Below are positions 43,688-53,493 of a stretch of DNA of 64,000 nt, one piece after another. The position numbers and the translations under genes are program-made. The DNA lies in contig JACJYH010000001.1 of the NCBI GenBank assembly GCA_020636195.1, positions 62,001-126,000 of the forward strand, read 5' to 3'. The DNA comes from Lewinellaceae bacterium (GTDB lineage Bacteria > Bacteroidota > Bacteroidia > Chitinophagales > Saprospiraceae). The stretch's first letter is position 1. Each line of letters begins with the position of its first letter. A model generated the notes under the pieces. That model saw only the letters and a program-made list of their open reading frames with translations. It did no database searches and was not told the DNA's origin.

Positions 43688-45022
43688 CTAATTATACTTG
43701 CGTTTTAAAAACCATTCATCGTCATTAAAAGTTACACCGATAGATAATTTAACATAATTTTCTGAAATGACGGTTTTGTGACCACGCACACCAATTTCTG
43801 CACCGATATTAACGTGAGAAATCTTCCTTTGATATACAAATGGCATCCCCAATCCAAAATTCAATCCATAGCTTGACAATTGTTTTCCTTCTATCAATCT
43901 TGGATCTTCATTATAGAATAAACCATATCTATAATAAACTCTTTGTAAAAAGCTGGTGTATGATTTATAATTTGGACGGATATAACCACCAACAGAATAC
44001 CTACTGCTGTTGACTAGGTCTCCTTCTTTTGTATCTGTCGCTTCATTATAAAATTTTGACCATGTGGTCGTTTTGGCATTAAATCCAAAACAATATTTTT
44101 CACCTATGTAGTATGTAGCACCAAAACCGAGACTAATCGGCAATTTACCAGACTGTTTCAAATCTGATGCATACAAAATAGTATCAATTAACGTCACGAT
44201 GGCAGATTGAGTTTGCACGTTCAAAACCGAGCCATTGGTAGAAAATCCTGTGCTAGGCGTAATATGAAACCCTATGTTCAACTTTCTTGAAGGAATGGCA
44301 GAGTTTGCACTGACAGCCTTTGAGTTTAACACTTTAGAATATAAAAAGCCTAGATCTCCTGTGAAGCCTCTTAGTATGATGTCATTGGAATAATAATCAT
44401 TGAAGGCATATGGGTGATCTAAAAATTCAAGAGCCCGATTATAACTTACTGTACCAAAAATATAATTCAGATTCAGACCAACTCCAAAATTTTTATACTT
44501 GAGCGCATTTCCCCATTGTACTTTATATGTACCACCTTTTCCGGAGTAATTCTGTGCAACATTTTCTATATACGATAATGAATCAAAGCTTGTGATATTA
44601 TAATTGACAACAGAATATGGGGCCAAAGAAAAGGCCATTCCAAGTTTCAAATTCCTTTTTTTCCCATCATATATTTCATTGATCGGATTGTAAATCGGAA
44701 AAGCTAAACCTATGTAATCTAAATTTCCAGTCCAAAATGCATTTGTATTTTTTGAATCCTTCAGTGAGGTATATTTTGCAAAAACACCAATGTCAAATGC
44801 AGTGGAATTCAAAAATGCGTAAGAAGCCGGATTGATTGTATTGATATGGAAATTATCCACATAAGATGCACCCATTCCTCCCATTTGACGGAGATGGTTG
44901 AAACTCTGATCATGTTGATCTCCAATTCCGAATCTAGAATATGGACTATTATCATTTTGCTGACCAAAAACACATGTGGTAGCCAAAAGGAATACAAAAA
45001 AGGAAAATTTTTTAAAACGCAT
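43688..45022 (-). CDS. Outer-membrane beta-barrel protein, FadL-like
   Basis: A 444-residue exported protein with a signal peptide ending CVFGQQ. The mature N-terminus (DNSPYSRFGIGDQHDQ, MGGMGASYVD, INTINPASYAFL) is characteristic of a Bacteroidota outer-membrane family similar to FadL/OmpP1 porins. The rest alternates strands ending with ..GVTFNDDEWFLKRKYN. The transported compound is unknown. The ATG lies within the last 11 bp of coaX, so the genes are translationally coupled. Confidence 0.82.
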   Translation of the reverse strand: MRFKKFSFFVFLLATTCVFGQQNDNSPYSRFGIGDQHDQSFNHLRQMGGMGASYVDNFHINTINPASYAFLNSTAFDIGVFAKYTSLKDSKNTNAFWTGNLDYIGLAFPIYNPINEIYDGKKRNLKLGMAFSLAPYSVVNYNITSFDSLSYIENVAQNYSGKGGTYKVQWGNALKYKNFGVGLNLNYIFGTVSYNRALEFLDHPYAFNDYYSNDIILRGFTGDLGFLYSKVLNSKAVSANSAIPSRKLNIGFHITPSTGFSTNGSVLNVQTQSAIVTLIDTILYASDLKQSGKLPISLGFGATYYIGEKYCFGFNAKTTTWSKFYNEATDTKEGDLVNSSRYSVGGYIRPNYKSYTSFLQRVYYRYGLFYNEDPRLIEGKQLSSYGLNFGLGMPFVYQRKISHVNIGAEIGVRGHKTVISENYVKLSIGVTFNDDEWFLKRKYN

Positions 45023-45752
45023 TGAAAGTCAATATTTCGTTTAGGCCCTCCAAAACAAGTTTTGGGGCAGCAAATATCTTAATATTTGTGCAACTTTCAA
45101 AAAATTTGGCGTCACCACCGGTTAAAATTACGTTAACTGGGCCATTTTTTTCCTGCACATTCCTTATAAACGATTCAATTTCCCAAAGTGCGCCTCTGAC
45201 TGCACCATTTTGAAGCGCTTTTTCGGTGTTTTGACCAATTAAATTTTCGTTAAATTTTTTTTCAACCAATGGTAGCTTCTCTGTAAAGTAATGCATTGCT
45301 TGTAATCGCATAGAGATACCGGGACTAATATTACCACCTAAAAATGTCGAAGTTGCATCTATATAGTTCATTGTAATACAAGTGCCCATATCAACAACCA
45401 CTGTATTCCCGTCCGGAAAGTATAGCAATGATCCTACAGCTGACGCAATCCTATCTTTTCCAAGCGTCTGAGGTGTCTCGTAATCCAGTTTAATGGGCAG
45501 CACCAGATTGGAATCGAAATAAATAACTTCAAAAGCCACATTTTCCAACCAATCCATTAATTCTTCAGACAACTTGCCCGATTGGGAAATCAAACATCTA
45601 TCAATATTAAATTTCTCCAAAGTCGACTGAATATCCGAAGAAGATAAATCATCAAAAGATTGAAAGTACTGAGTAAGTTCCTTGTTATCAAAAAGTGCGT
45701 ATTTCGTGGTAGAGTTCCCAACATCAATAATTAATCTGTATTGCATTTTCAA
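45012..45752 (-). CDS. coaX: Type III pantothenate kinase
   Basis: A 246-residue cytoplasmic ASKHA-fold kinase that phosphorylates pantothenate in the first step of coenzyme A synthesis. The N-terminal phosphate loop is LIIDVGNSTTKYALF; GKDRIASAVG and VVVDMGTCITMNYI hold the catalytic aspartates; ILTGGDAKF is the adenosine motif. Its start overlaps the purH stop by 4 bp (ATGA type), and its end overlaps the outer-membrane barrel gene. Confidence 0.95.
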   Translation of the reverse strand: MKMQYRLIIDVGNSTTKYALFDNKELTQYFQSFDDLSSSDIQSTLEKFNIDRCLISQSGKLSEELMDWLENVAFEVIYFDSNLVLPIKLDYETPQTLGKDRIASAVGSLLYFPDGNTVVVDMGTCITMNYIDATSTFLGGNISPGISMRLQAMHYFTEKLPLVEKKFNENLIGQNTEKALQNGAVRGALWEIESFIRNVQEKNGPVNVILTGGDAKFFESCTNIKIFAAPKLVLEGLNEILTFNAF

Positions 45753-47266
45753 TGCTTGAAATGCCTTACACCCGTAAAAACCATCTTGACCCCGTGTTTA
45801 TCACAAAAATCTATGCTCAACTGATCTTTTATAGATCCACCCGGCTGAATTACCGCTGTTATCCCTTCATTATATGCCATTTCTACGCAATCAGGAAATG
45901 GAAAAAAAGCATCAGATGCCATCACCGAACCCTTCAAATCAAACCCATAGGCTTTTGCCTTTTCTATCCCATATCTACAAGCATCGATACGCGATGTTTG
46001 TCCACATCCCATCCCAATCATTTGCCTATCCTTTACAAAAACTATAGTATTGGATTTCAAATGTTTGACACATTTATTGGCAAAAATTAATGCTTCAATT
46101 TCATTATCATCAGGACTAAGTGAAGTCACAATTTTGAGATCTTCCTTCTTTGTAGAAGCATAGTCATATGTTTGTTGGATTTCTCCATTGAGTAATGTTT
46201 TATAATTTTGCTCTTGTGGTCTATAATCTGAATTGTATTTCAATAGTATTCTACCTTGTTTTGACTTCAAGAGTTCCAAGGTATCATCATCAAAACTTGG
46301 TGCTAACAATACTTCATAGAATAGTTTGTTGATCGATGATGCAACATCCATGGTGATATTAAAATTCGCAATGATGATCCCACCAAAAGCAGATGTTGGG
46401 TCACATGCCAATGCTGCTTCCCATGCTTCTATGCCCGAATCTCGAGTGGCTATTCCACAAATATTGGTATGTTTTAATATCGCTACCGTATATACATCTT
46501 GTTTAAATTCGGACATGATCTGCAATGCAGCATCAATGTCCACCAAATTATTATATGAAATTTCCTTTCCTGAAATTTGTGTAAATACATCTTCTAAATT
46601 GCCAATAAATTCAGCCTTTTGGTGTGGATTTTCCCCGTAACGAAGCTGGTAATTGGGTTTATGGCCTGCTTCATCGAAGGACATAAAGTATTCTGAAATC
46701 TGGCGATCATATTCTGATGTCAATGAAAAAGCAGACTTTGCTAGTTGTTGGCGTGTTCTCAATGATGTTGAACCATGATGTTCTGTAATTTCTTTTATAA
46801 ATGTTGTATATTGATCTTTAGAAGATAAAATGACAACATCTTGAAAATTTTTAGCAGCTGCCCTCACCAATGAAATACCTCCAATATCTATTTTTTCAAT
46901 GATGTATTCGTGGGAAGCACCGGATGCGACTGTATCTTCAAAAGGATATAAATCAACGACTACCAAATCGATAGTTGGGATGTCTAATGCATCCAGTTGT
47001 GTTAAATGCGTCTCGTTTCTTCTTGCGAGGATTCCACCAAATACCTTTGGATGAAGTGTTTTTACACGGCCACCTAACATCTCAGGAAAACCTGTCAAAT
47101 CTTCAACTAATTCAATCTCAATATTTCTGTCAGTAAGATATTTTGCAGTTCCCCCTGTGGATATGATATTGACGCCATTTGATACCAAAGCATCAGCTAA
47201 ATCATCAACTCCTGTTTTATTATACACTGAAATGAGAGCTGTTTTAATTTTTCTATTCTCAGACAT
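45749..47266 (-). CDS. purH: Bifunctional purine biosynthesis protein PurH
   Basis: AICAR formyltransferase and IMP cyclohydrolase, the last two steps of IMP synthesis. I start it at ATG 47266 (MSENRKIKTALIS), giving 505 residues; the frame extends to a TTG at 47281 that overlaps the -7 element. The N-terminal MGS-like cyclohydrolase domain has GGTAKYL and GGRVKTLHPKVFGG; the transformylase domain has the catalytic LKHTN motif, and MASDAFFPFPD near the C-terminus. Length is standard. It is transcribed from its own promoter just after the gldN terminator and leads into coaX. Confidence 0.97.
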   Translation of the reverse strand: MSENRKIKTALISVYNKTGVDDLADALVSNGVNIISTGGTAKYLTDRNIEIELVEDLTGFPEMLGGRVKTLHPKVFGGILARRNETHLTQLDALDIPTIDLVVVDLYPFEDTVASGASHEYIIEKIDIGGISLVRAAAKNFQDVVILSSKDQYTTFIKEITEHHGSTSLRTRQQLAKSAFSLTSEYDRQISEYFMSFDEAGHKPNYQLRYGENPHQKAEFIGNLEDVFTQISGKEISYNNLVDIDAALQIMSEFKQDVYTVAILKHTNICGIATRDSGIEAWEAALACDPTSAFGGIIIANFNITMDVASSINKLFYEVLLAPSFDDDTLELLKSKQGRILLKYNSDYRPQEQNYKTLLNGEIQQTYDYASTKKEDLKIVTSLSPDDNEIEALIFANKCVKHLKSNTIVFVKDRQMIGMGCGQTSRIDACRYGIEKAKAYGFDLKGSVMASDAFFPFPDCVEMAYNEGITAVIQPGGSIKDQLSIDFCDKHGVKMVFTGVRHFKH

Positions 47267-47278
47267 TACTCTAATGTT

Positions 47279-47286
47279 CAAAATTA
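47279..47286 (-). promoter_or_regulatory. -7 element TAATTTTG of purH
   Basis: TAATTTTG on the minus strand matches TAnnTTTG, 12 bp before the ATG at 47266. It argues for the shorter purH start and separates purH from the T9SS operon. Confidence 0.5.
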
Positions 47287-47295
47287 TATAAAAAA

Positions 47296-47327
47296 ATAAA
47301 GGGAAGCTATTTTTAACTTCCCTTTAT
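47296..47327 (-). terminator. Terminator of the gldKLMN operon
   Basis: ATAAAGGGAAG (47296-47306) and CTTCCCTTTAT (47317-47327) form a perfect 11-bp stem; on the minus strand a TTTTTTTA run follows. It is 14 bp past the gldN stop. Confidence 0.85.
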
Positions 47328-47340
47328 TATATATTGAAAA

Positions 47341-48237
47341 TCAATATTCCCACAAATCTAACTCAAAATTGAGCAATTCATTTTTGATCTTCTCAGAGTG
47401 CAATAATAAGTCTACACCGGATCTGTTGGTATCATCATTTGGATCAGGCACATAAAAATCCTTTAACCTGTAATCCAAAACATTAGAACGCTTATAAATA
47501 TATGAAGAAAACTCTCTTTGGTCAAACAAATCAGCCCAAGTCATTGGAGCTATATCATTCTCATCATTGAACACTCTATGCTTTGAAAGTGGTGTACGCG
47601 CTTCAGGATAATAGATCCAAAATATAGGAGCGGGTGGAATTCCTGCTTCTTCATCTTTTGGACTTTGATAGATAGGTGCAATACCTAAGATTCTAACATC
47701 CATCACTGAACGTTGTTTGTCAAAATACCAAACCTCTTTAATTCTGTATTGATTCACCTTCTCCCAGTTGATATCGTTTTTGGCTATCTTTATCAATTCC
47801 TCATACGTATCAGGATCTAATGCGATAATCGTATCATATGAAACCATCTTACCTTCCACTTCCTCAGCTGACAATACATTTTTGAATTGTTCATCTGAAA
47901 ACGCAGTAATTTCTTTATTGATGATCATTTCCTTGAAGACATTAAAAAGATTTAACTCCTGACTTCTGAATGGTAAATTCAATTTCTCACGTGTGTCAAT
48001 CACACGCTGAATTCTCTTTTCCCAAGAAATGTCTGCCTCTCTAATTGGCTGCTGTGCCATCAATCTATTCTCCACAACAATTCGCTTTACAACGATGTCA
48101 TCAACGAATGCATCTTCTGTAGGTTGTGATGATTCTGTTTTTATTTCTTCTGCCCTTAATGGTTGCACTTGTGCTCCCACACTTTGAGAAGCAAAAATTA
48201 AAACAGATAAATAAAGAAAACTAAAATATGATTTCAT
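47341..48237 (-). CDS. gldN: T9SS ring protein GldN (PorN)
   Basis: A 298-residue periplasmic protein with signal peptide ending SQSVGAQ. GldN and the lipoprotein GldK form the large periplasmic ring of the type IX secretion system. The body has the family segments IVVENRLMAQQPIREADISW (with the conserved tryptophan), VWYFDKQRSVMDVRILGIAP and the late WADLFDQREFSSYIYK. Slightly shorter than the Flavobacterium protein. Last gene of the operon, followed by a terminator. Confidence 0.95.
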   Translation of the reverse strand: MKSYFSFLYLSVLIFASQSVGAQVQPLRAEEIKTESSQPTEDAFVDDIVVKRIVVENRLMAQQPIREADISWEKRIQRVIDTREKLNLPFRSQELNLFNVFKEMIINKEITAFSDEQFKNVLSAEEVEGKMVSYDTIIALDPDTYEELIKIAKNDINWEKVNQYRIKEVWYFDKQRSVMDVRILGIAPIYQSPKDEEAGIPPAPIFWIYYPEARTPLSKHRVFNDENDIAPMTWADLFDQREFSSYIYKRSNVLDYRLKDFYVPDPNDDTNRSGVDLLLHSEKIKNELLNFELDLWEY

Positions 48238-48304
48238 TATGAAAAAAATTTAAAAATACTTTACCAAAAATATTTTGGTCAAAAATGAAATGCTCGAATT
48301 TCTA

Positions 48305-49855
48305 TTATTGAATATCAAATACCAATTGTCCTAAGTTCCTGTCTGCTACGTCGCCAGGACATTTACACCTCACATCTTGGAAAATATACTTATCACCAGG
48401 TTGTGCTTTACCTTGCAATGCTCCTGCACTTCCCTCTATTCTTGCTCCTCTGTTTGCTGCCACTTCAGGGTCTTGACGCTTTGCAACACGAACCAAAGTA
48501 AACCCAGCCAAGTTACATTTTGCATCAAAGTCAAAGTTCTCCAAAATCGGAATCATCGCATCTAAAGCTCTAAAGGTACCGTTTCCGATCTTACCGCCTC
48601 GCTCTCTACCACCTAACATAGGTGTTGGATCAGGGATTCTCTTTATACGGAATTCTTTTGATCCGTTCATACCAGGTGCAGAAACACTCACTACAGCCTT
48701 CTGACCTTGCGGTCCTTGTACTCTTGCAGTGTAGGTACCGTCACCATTTCTGCTGATGTCTCCACCGGACATCGATACTTTGATTTGTGCGGAAGGTACA
48801 CCAGCTGCAGATACTTCTACAGGGTTATCCACACCGATATAAAATACATTCATTTTTGAAGCAGATACAGTCACAGACCTTTCACCAACTTCATATTCGA
48901 AGGTTTGCTTGTATGATTTAGTTTCCTTAGTTACAGGATTGAAAACATTTGCAACTGCTTCGTATTTCTTCACACCCACTTCACCTGCGGTGGTTGACCA
49001 TTGTGCAGCACCATCTTGATTGACCGGTAATGAAGCTCCATTGACAGATATTTTGATGCCTGTATTTGTACTCTTTCCTGCAGATGCAGAAAGGAAAACT
49101 TCAGTTTCAAACTTTTCCCCCTTGATTACATAAGATTTCTTAGGTGAAGATACCACTCTAAACTGGTCTAAAACAACCTCTTGAGTCAAGCCCACTTTGG
49201 AAGCTAGGTAATTCAAAACTGCAGCTTCCGAACTTTTCACATCATTTGTAAACTTAGAAAAGATAGGAAGCACTGCACCCAAAGGCATGTGACCGAATGT
49301 GAAGTCTGCCCAATTGGCTTTCTTATTGACAGACTTTTTCCATGTTTCATCGTCGATGGTCAATGGCAATTTGCTAGCAAATGCAGCTCTGTCAGGCTCG
49401 TCCACTAAAGCAAGAAATTTGCCTTTTATTTCATCGATTTTGCCCTTTAATTCTTCTCCCTTTCCGTCATGGACAAGTAACCTTGTGGTGATGTCATAAT
49501 CTCTCTGGGCCTTCAATTGTTGGATGCCATCCACTTCTTCATACCCACCACTTTCTTTTATCATATAATCCTTGATTCCATCAATGTACTGAGACCCTTC
49601 TTTTGAAATTTGTCCAACTACATCTACTCTATCAGCATAAACCTTGTATTGAGGCCCTTTTTCGGCACTCTTTTTAATTTGTTCAGGCACTTCCTTATTA
49701 GCAGCGTCGAGGGCGTCATTCGCCTTGACCAAACCCTTATCCACCATATTAAAGGCGTTAAAGATTTCTGCTGATACGTTCAATGCCAACAACGCGGTCA
49801 GTACGATATACATCACATTGATCATCAACTGCCGCGGTTCCTTAGGAATTGACAT
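48305..49855 (-). CDS. gldM: T9SS motor protein GldM (PorM)
   Basis: A 516-residue protein with one N-terminal membrane helix (NVMYIVLTALLALNVSAEIF) and a long periplasmic part of four domains. With GldL it forms the proton-powered rotary motor of T9SS and gliding. The cytoplasmic N-terminus MSIPKEPRQLMINVMY and the GGRERGGKIGNGTFRALDA region late in the protein match the family. Length is typical. 45 bp downstream of gldL and 67 bp upstream of gldN. Confidence 0.96.
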   Translation of the reverse strand: MSIPKEPRQLMINVMYIVLTALLALNVSAEIFNAFNMVDKGLVKANDALDAANKEVPEQIKKSAEKGPQYKVYADRVDVVGQISKEGSQYIDGIKDYMIKESGGYEEVDGIQQLKAQRDYDITTRLLVHDGKGEELKGKIDEIKGKFLALVDEPDRAAFASKLPLTIDDETWKKSVNKKANWADFTFGHMPLGAVLPIFSKFTNDVKSSEAAVLNYLASKVGLTQEVVLDQFRVVSSPKKSYVIKGEKFETEVFLSASAGKSTNTGIKISVNGASLPVNQDGAAQWSTTAGEVGVKKYEAVANVFNPVTKETKSYKQTFEYEVGERSVTVSASKMNVFYIGVDNPVEVSAAGVPSAQIKVSMSGGDISRNGDGTYTARVQGPQGQKAVVSVSAPGMNGSKEFRIKRIPDPTPMLGGRERGGKIGNGTFRALDAMIPILENFDFDAKCNLAGFTLVRVAKRQDPEVAANRGARIEGSAGALQGKAQPGDKYIFQDVRCKCPGDVADRNLGQLVFDIQ

Positions 49856-49900
49856 ATTTTCTTTTTTTTACTGGATTAAAAAATAAATTTGACCTTCCTA

Positions 49901-50482
49901 TTATGCTTTCACATTATATGCAGTAAGGATGTTTCCATACACTCCGTTAAGAGATGTAAGGTTTTTGCTTAAACTCGCCATTTGTGCTTGATATTGCTTA
50001 GTATCTTCTACACTTGCATTCAAAGAGTTCATGGCTTCATTCATCCTATTATAAAAGTTATTCATTGTTTTCAGCTGATCGCCTGTTTTTGAGAAATCAA
50101 CTTCTTGTAATGCTTTTAGAGATCCTAAGCTCTTTGACATAGATTGTAATTCAGAAAGCATACCTCCCAATTTATTTTCTACGATATCTGCATTCAATCC
50201 TCTATGGTCTGCAGAAGTTTCTCCTTCTGTCAAAGGTGCAATGTGAGACTTATATTTATCCAAACCAGGATACAATTTTTCCCAATAATAATCCTTGTCA
50301 GGACCTAAAATACCAAGCATTGCAAATAGAAATGCTTCAACCATCAAACCTGCTGTAATCCATGTACCTCCCCAAGGTGTACTATTCAACTTTCCAAGGG
50401 CTCCGATCATAACTACTGATGCACCGAGACCGATAAGCAAATTCTTTAAATACTTAAATGATGGTGATTTGAAAAAACTCAT
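49901..50482 (-). CDS. gldL: T9SS motor protein GldL (PorL)
   Basis: A 193-residue inner-membrane protein with two transmembrane helices (about 12-34 and 42-60), the second followed by the cytoplasmic coiled-coil tail (residues 100-193) with LQSMSKSLGSL-type heptads. GldL conducts protons for the T9SS motor; the glutamate at VEAFLFAMLG in helix 2 corresponds to the conserved membrane glutamate. It lies in the normal order between gldK and gldM. Confidence 0.96.
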   Translation of the reverse strand: MSFFKSPSFKYLKNLLIGLGASVVMIGALGKLNSTPWGGTWITAGLMVEAFLFAMLGILGPDKDYYWEKLYPGLDKYKSHIAPLTEGETSADHRGLNADIVENKLGGMLSELQSMSKSLGSLKALQEVDFSKTGDQLKTMNNFYNRMNEAMNSLNASVEDTKQYQAQMASLSKNLTSLNGVYGNILTAYNVKA

Positions 50483-50574
50483 TGTAATAAAATTTTGTGA
50501 TTAGTTAAAAAAATTGATATCTCAACAAAATGCCCTACGACATTTTCCTTTAGCCTAAAATAAATTTTGAAAAA

Positions 50575-51816
50575 TTAAAAATCATTGATAGATCTACCTA
50601 AGAAGGTAATGACACATCTAAATCCAATGTAGGATTTACTCGTATCCTGAAACTCCCATGACCTTGTACCTGTCTGACAATAGTATGCTATGTCTTTCCA
50701 TGACCCGCCACGCAATACTTTTCTTTTGTATGCTTCTGGATCACTGTCATTTGCATCATATCTGTAATCAGCATTCAGATCATGTTCGTGTTTGTATGCA
50801 TTTTCGTGAAATGCTGATGAAGTCCACTCAGCCACGTTTCCTGCCATACAATACAACCCATAATCATTGGGAAAATACGCATCTGCTTTTACAGTATGCA
50901 TACCACCATCTTCAGGATAATTTCCTCTTCCTGGTTTAAAATTAGCAAGCAAACATCCCTTAGAATTCCTCATATAAGGGCCTCCCCAAGGATAAGGAGA
51001 AAGGTCGTGGCCTCCTCTAGCGGCGTATTCCCATTCGGCTTCAGATGGAAGTCTGAATTCTTCTGTATTAGGCTCATCTGCCTTGTACATGTTCCACAAT
51101 TTTGTTCTCCAATTGCAAAATGCAGTCGATTGTTTCCAATTGACACCTACAACCGGATAATCATCAAAAGCAGGATGCCAAAAATAATTTCTTGTTTGAG
51201 GTTCATTGTATGAATATGTGAAGTCTCTGATCCAACATAATGTATCGGGGAATATTTTTACTTCTTCCTTTTTGATCAATGATTTTCTGGTAGCAGCTGG
51301 ATCATGAGCAGCTTTTTGCCAATCCACCCACTCATATTTATACTTAAGAGATGCATAATCCATTTCTTTTTTGCCTTCAAAAGCCATATCGCCCTGGAAA
51401 TACATGTCTTGAAGCGATTCTTGATCTAGTTCATAGTCAAGTTCTGTTTCCCAATCAAGCTGTTCATTGCCATCTCCATCTGGGTCATCCACATAACCTA
51501 GAATAGTTCTGGCAGTGGAATCTCTGACCCATTCTACAAACTGACGGTATTCGTTGTTTGTGATTTCGGTGTCATCCATGAAAAAACCAGATATTGATAG
51601 GGCTTTAGACCTTTGAGCATAGGTACTAAATACGTCTTGATCACTTTGACCGATGGTTAATGTTCCCGATGGAACGTACACCATTCCATAAGGGTTAAAA
51701 CCTGCCCATTTTGGTCTGTTTTGAGACCCGATCAACTGACCGGATTCTTCCTTGCCACAAGACGTAATAAGAATAAAAGCCAATATTACGGCACTTAGAC
51801 TTGATAAACTTTTCAT
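50575..51816 (-). CDS. gldK: T9SS lipoprotein GldK (PorK)
   Basis: A 413-residue outer-membrane lipoprotein of the type IX system with lipobox ILITSC. The mature protein has the formylglycine-generating-enzyme (SUMF1) fold: GMVYVPSGTLTIG, DDTEITNNEYRQFV, RLPSEAEWEYAARGG and VLRGGSWKD. In GldK the fold is structural, part of the ring with GldN. First gene of gldKLMN, with its own promoter at 51869-51899. Confidence 0.96.
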   Translation of the reverse strand: MKSLSSLSAVILAFILITSCGKEESGQLIGSQNRPKWAGFNPYGMVYVPSGTLTIGQSDQDVFSTYAQRSKALSISGFFMDDTEITNNEYRQFVEWVRDSTARTILGYVDDPDGDGNEQLDWETELDYELDQESLQDMYFQGDMAFEGKKEMDYASLKYKYEWVDWQKAAHDPAATRKSLIKKEEVKIFPDTLCWIRDFTYSYNEPQTRNYFWHPAFDDYPVVGVNWKQSTAFCNWRTKLWNMYKADEPNTEEFRLPSEAEWEYAARGGHDLSPYPWGGPYMRNSKGCLLANFKPGRGNYPEDGGMHTVKADAYFPNDYGLYCMAGNVAEWTSSAFHENAYKHEHDLNADYRYDANDSDPEAYKRKVLRGGSWKDIAYYCQTGTRSWEFQDTSKSYIGFRCVITFLGRSINDF

Positions 51817-52122
51817 TTTACTTTAGCGATTTTACCTTAAAAATTCCAAAAATTGGATTAAAGCGGCGTAAAGATAATTGACTATTTTAAAACTACCAAT
51901 ATTTTATTTTCGTTTTTGAAAATAATTTTATCTTTGAAAAAACTCTTTAGCTTTCTATAAACGCTCTAATGTCCCTTTTATTGTATGTTTCAATAAACAA
52001 ATATTACTCATATATTATAAATCTGAATATATCAATTTTGTAAAAGAATATTCTTTATTATTAATATTTTAAAAAACAAATTTCACAACCTATCCCAAAA
52101 TCTCTCAATAGAAAATTAATTC
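51817..52122. other. 306-bp intergenic region between porP and gldK
   Basis: AT-rich DNA with no plausible gene on either strand. It holds the gldK promoter near its gldK end; no hairpin with a T-run after the porP stop was seen. Confidence 0.6.
51869..51899 (-). promoter_or_regulatory. Bacteroidota-type promoter for gldKLMN
   Basis: Minus-strand TTG (51897-51899) is followed after 20 bp by TATCTTTA (51869-51876), one mismatch from TAnnTTTG. The leader would be about 45 nt. Confidence 0.55.
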
Positions 52123-53091
52123 TTACAGATCTCTCGTATTATAAATTACCGGCGGAAGCACTTTTCTCCCAAAATCTGAACTGAGTCTGATAGCCAAACT
52201 GAATTCATGGCTACCTTCTTGGACAGTCTTTAGTTCCGATGTTCCCATATCGTAACTATATGTCAACTTGATATTGTCGGAAATTTTCCCACCCATAATA
52301 AAAATCAAGGCATCAAATGAGCTAGAACTATAACCTCTCCAAGACAATCCTCCATATAAACCTCCGATATGTTCTGCCATAACACACACATCAGATTGAA
52401 TTACGTTTTTATTGACTTTGACTAATATGGAAGGCTTAATTAAAAGATCTTGTACATTCCTGAAGGTGTACTCCGCAAACATGTTGACATACCATGCTTT
52501 CTGATATATGCTATTTTTACCAAATTGGTTTATATTTGGAACGTCAGCAATGACAAAACCACCTTGAATTGTATTAGACATAAAATAGGCGCCCAATTCA
52601 TATGTCATACCAATTCCGCTATTAAAATCCAAAGGCAAAATAGGATCATTATGAAAAACGCCATTTTGATAATCTCCATCAGGAGTCACAATTTCTGAAT
52701 AATCAAATGATATTCTGTCAATGCCTATTCTTCCACCAAAGGATAATAACCCGCCAAAAGCACTTTGAACATAATTATATGAAAATTTAAGATTTTCATT
52801 GCTCAGTGCGCCCGATTTTTCGTGGTAAAAATTAAATCCAATGCCTCCATGCCAGACATAATACGGCATATCTGCACTTACATTAAAAACTTTTGGATTT
52901 CCTAAAATACTTGTGTATTGAGTGCGATAGGTTGAAATGATGTTCAAAGACCTTTCTAATCCGCCATATGCAGGATTATAAGTAAACTTATTAAGAGCCC
53001 CCTGACTAAACTGGGGCAATTGCTGAGCAAATAACTCCAATAATAATGCCACAAAAAAAATAGTGAATAAGAACCTTTTATTTCTTATCAT
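52123..53091 (-). CDS. porP: T9SS outer-membrane protein PorP (PorP/SprF family)
   Basis: A 322-residue outer-membrane beta-barrel with signal peptide (FTIFFVALLLELFAQ). The hallmark N-terminus QLPQFSQGALNKFTYNPAYGG and LNIISTYRTQY identify the family; the alternating strands end near SLAIRLSSDFGRK. In Porphyromonas the order porP-K-L-M-N is the same as here. A gap of 306 bp and a separate gldK promoter suggest it is transcribed on its own or only partly with the rest. A second family member is at 23806. Confidence 0.94.
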   Translation of the reverse strand: MIRNKRFLFTIFFVALLLELFAQQLPQFSQGALNKFTYNPAYGGLERSLNIISTYRTQYTSILGNPKVFNVSADMPYYVWHGGIGFNFYHEKSGALSNENLKFSYNYVQSAFGGLLSFGGRIGIDRISFDYSEIVTPDGDYQNGVFHNDPILPLDFNSGIGMTYELGAYFMSNTIQGGFVIADVPNINQFGKNSIYQKAWYVNMFAEYTFRNVQDLLIKPSILVKVNKNVIQSDVCVMAEHIGGLYGGLSWRGYSSSSFDALIFIMGGKISDNIKLTYSYDMGTSELKTVQEGSHEFSLAIRLSSDFGRKVLPPVIYNTRDL

Positions 53092-53493
53092 ATTAATTTC
53101 ATACCAAATTGATATTCAATCGCAAGAAATGAATAATATTTGACTTAAATAATAAAATCGATTGATTTTAACATATAAAATTTATTTTTAAACTATATAA
53201 ATTTCATTAGAAACGATACAATGTATGACAAAAATCTTTTTTATAACTACCATAAATTCGAGATGCTAAAGATGTCACTCTTTTCACCGAAAGAATTTTT
53301 TATATGAAATACAAGTCAACTTTTACAAAAACTCTTATTTCATCAATCATTTACAGTATATGTCTCTCAAGTGAAATTTGTGATAAAATGACATGTTGGA
53401 AATAATTACGTCTCAATTACCAACATTTAATACATTTATAGTGTTTTTTAACAAATCCAATTTTACTCTAAGTTCTTAAAAGGATACGACATC
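53092..53493. other. 402-bp divergent intergenic region
   Basis: No gene seen. It must hold the promoters of porP (minus) and the CHU_C protein (plus). The only structure is a dyad ATGTTGG (53393-53399) and CCAACAT (53420-53426), itself enclosing TAATT/AATTA arms; significance unclear. Confidence 0.6.
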
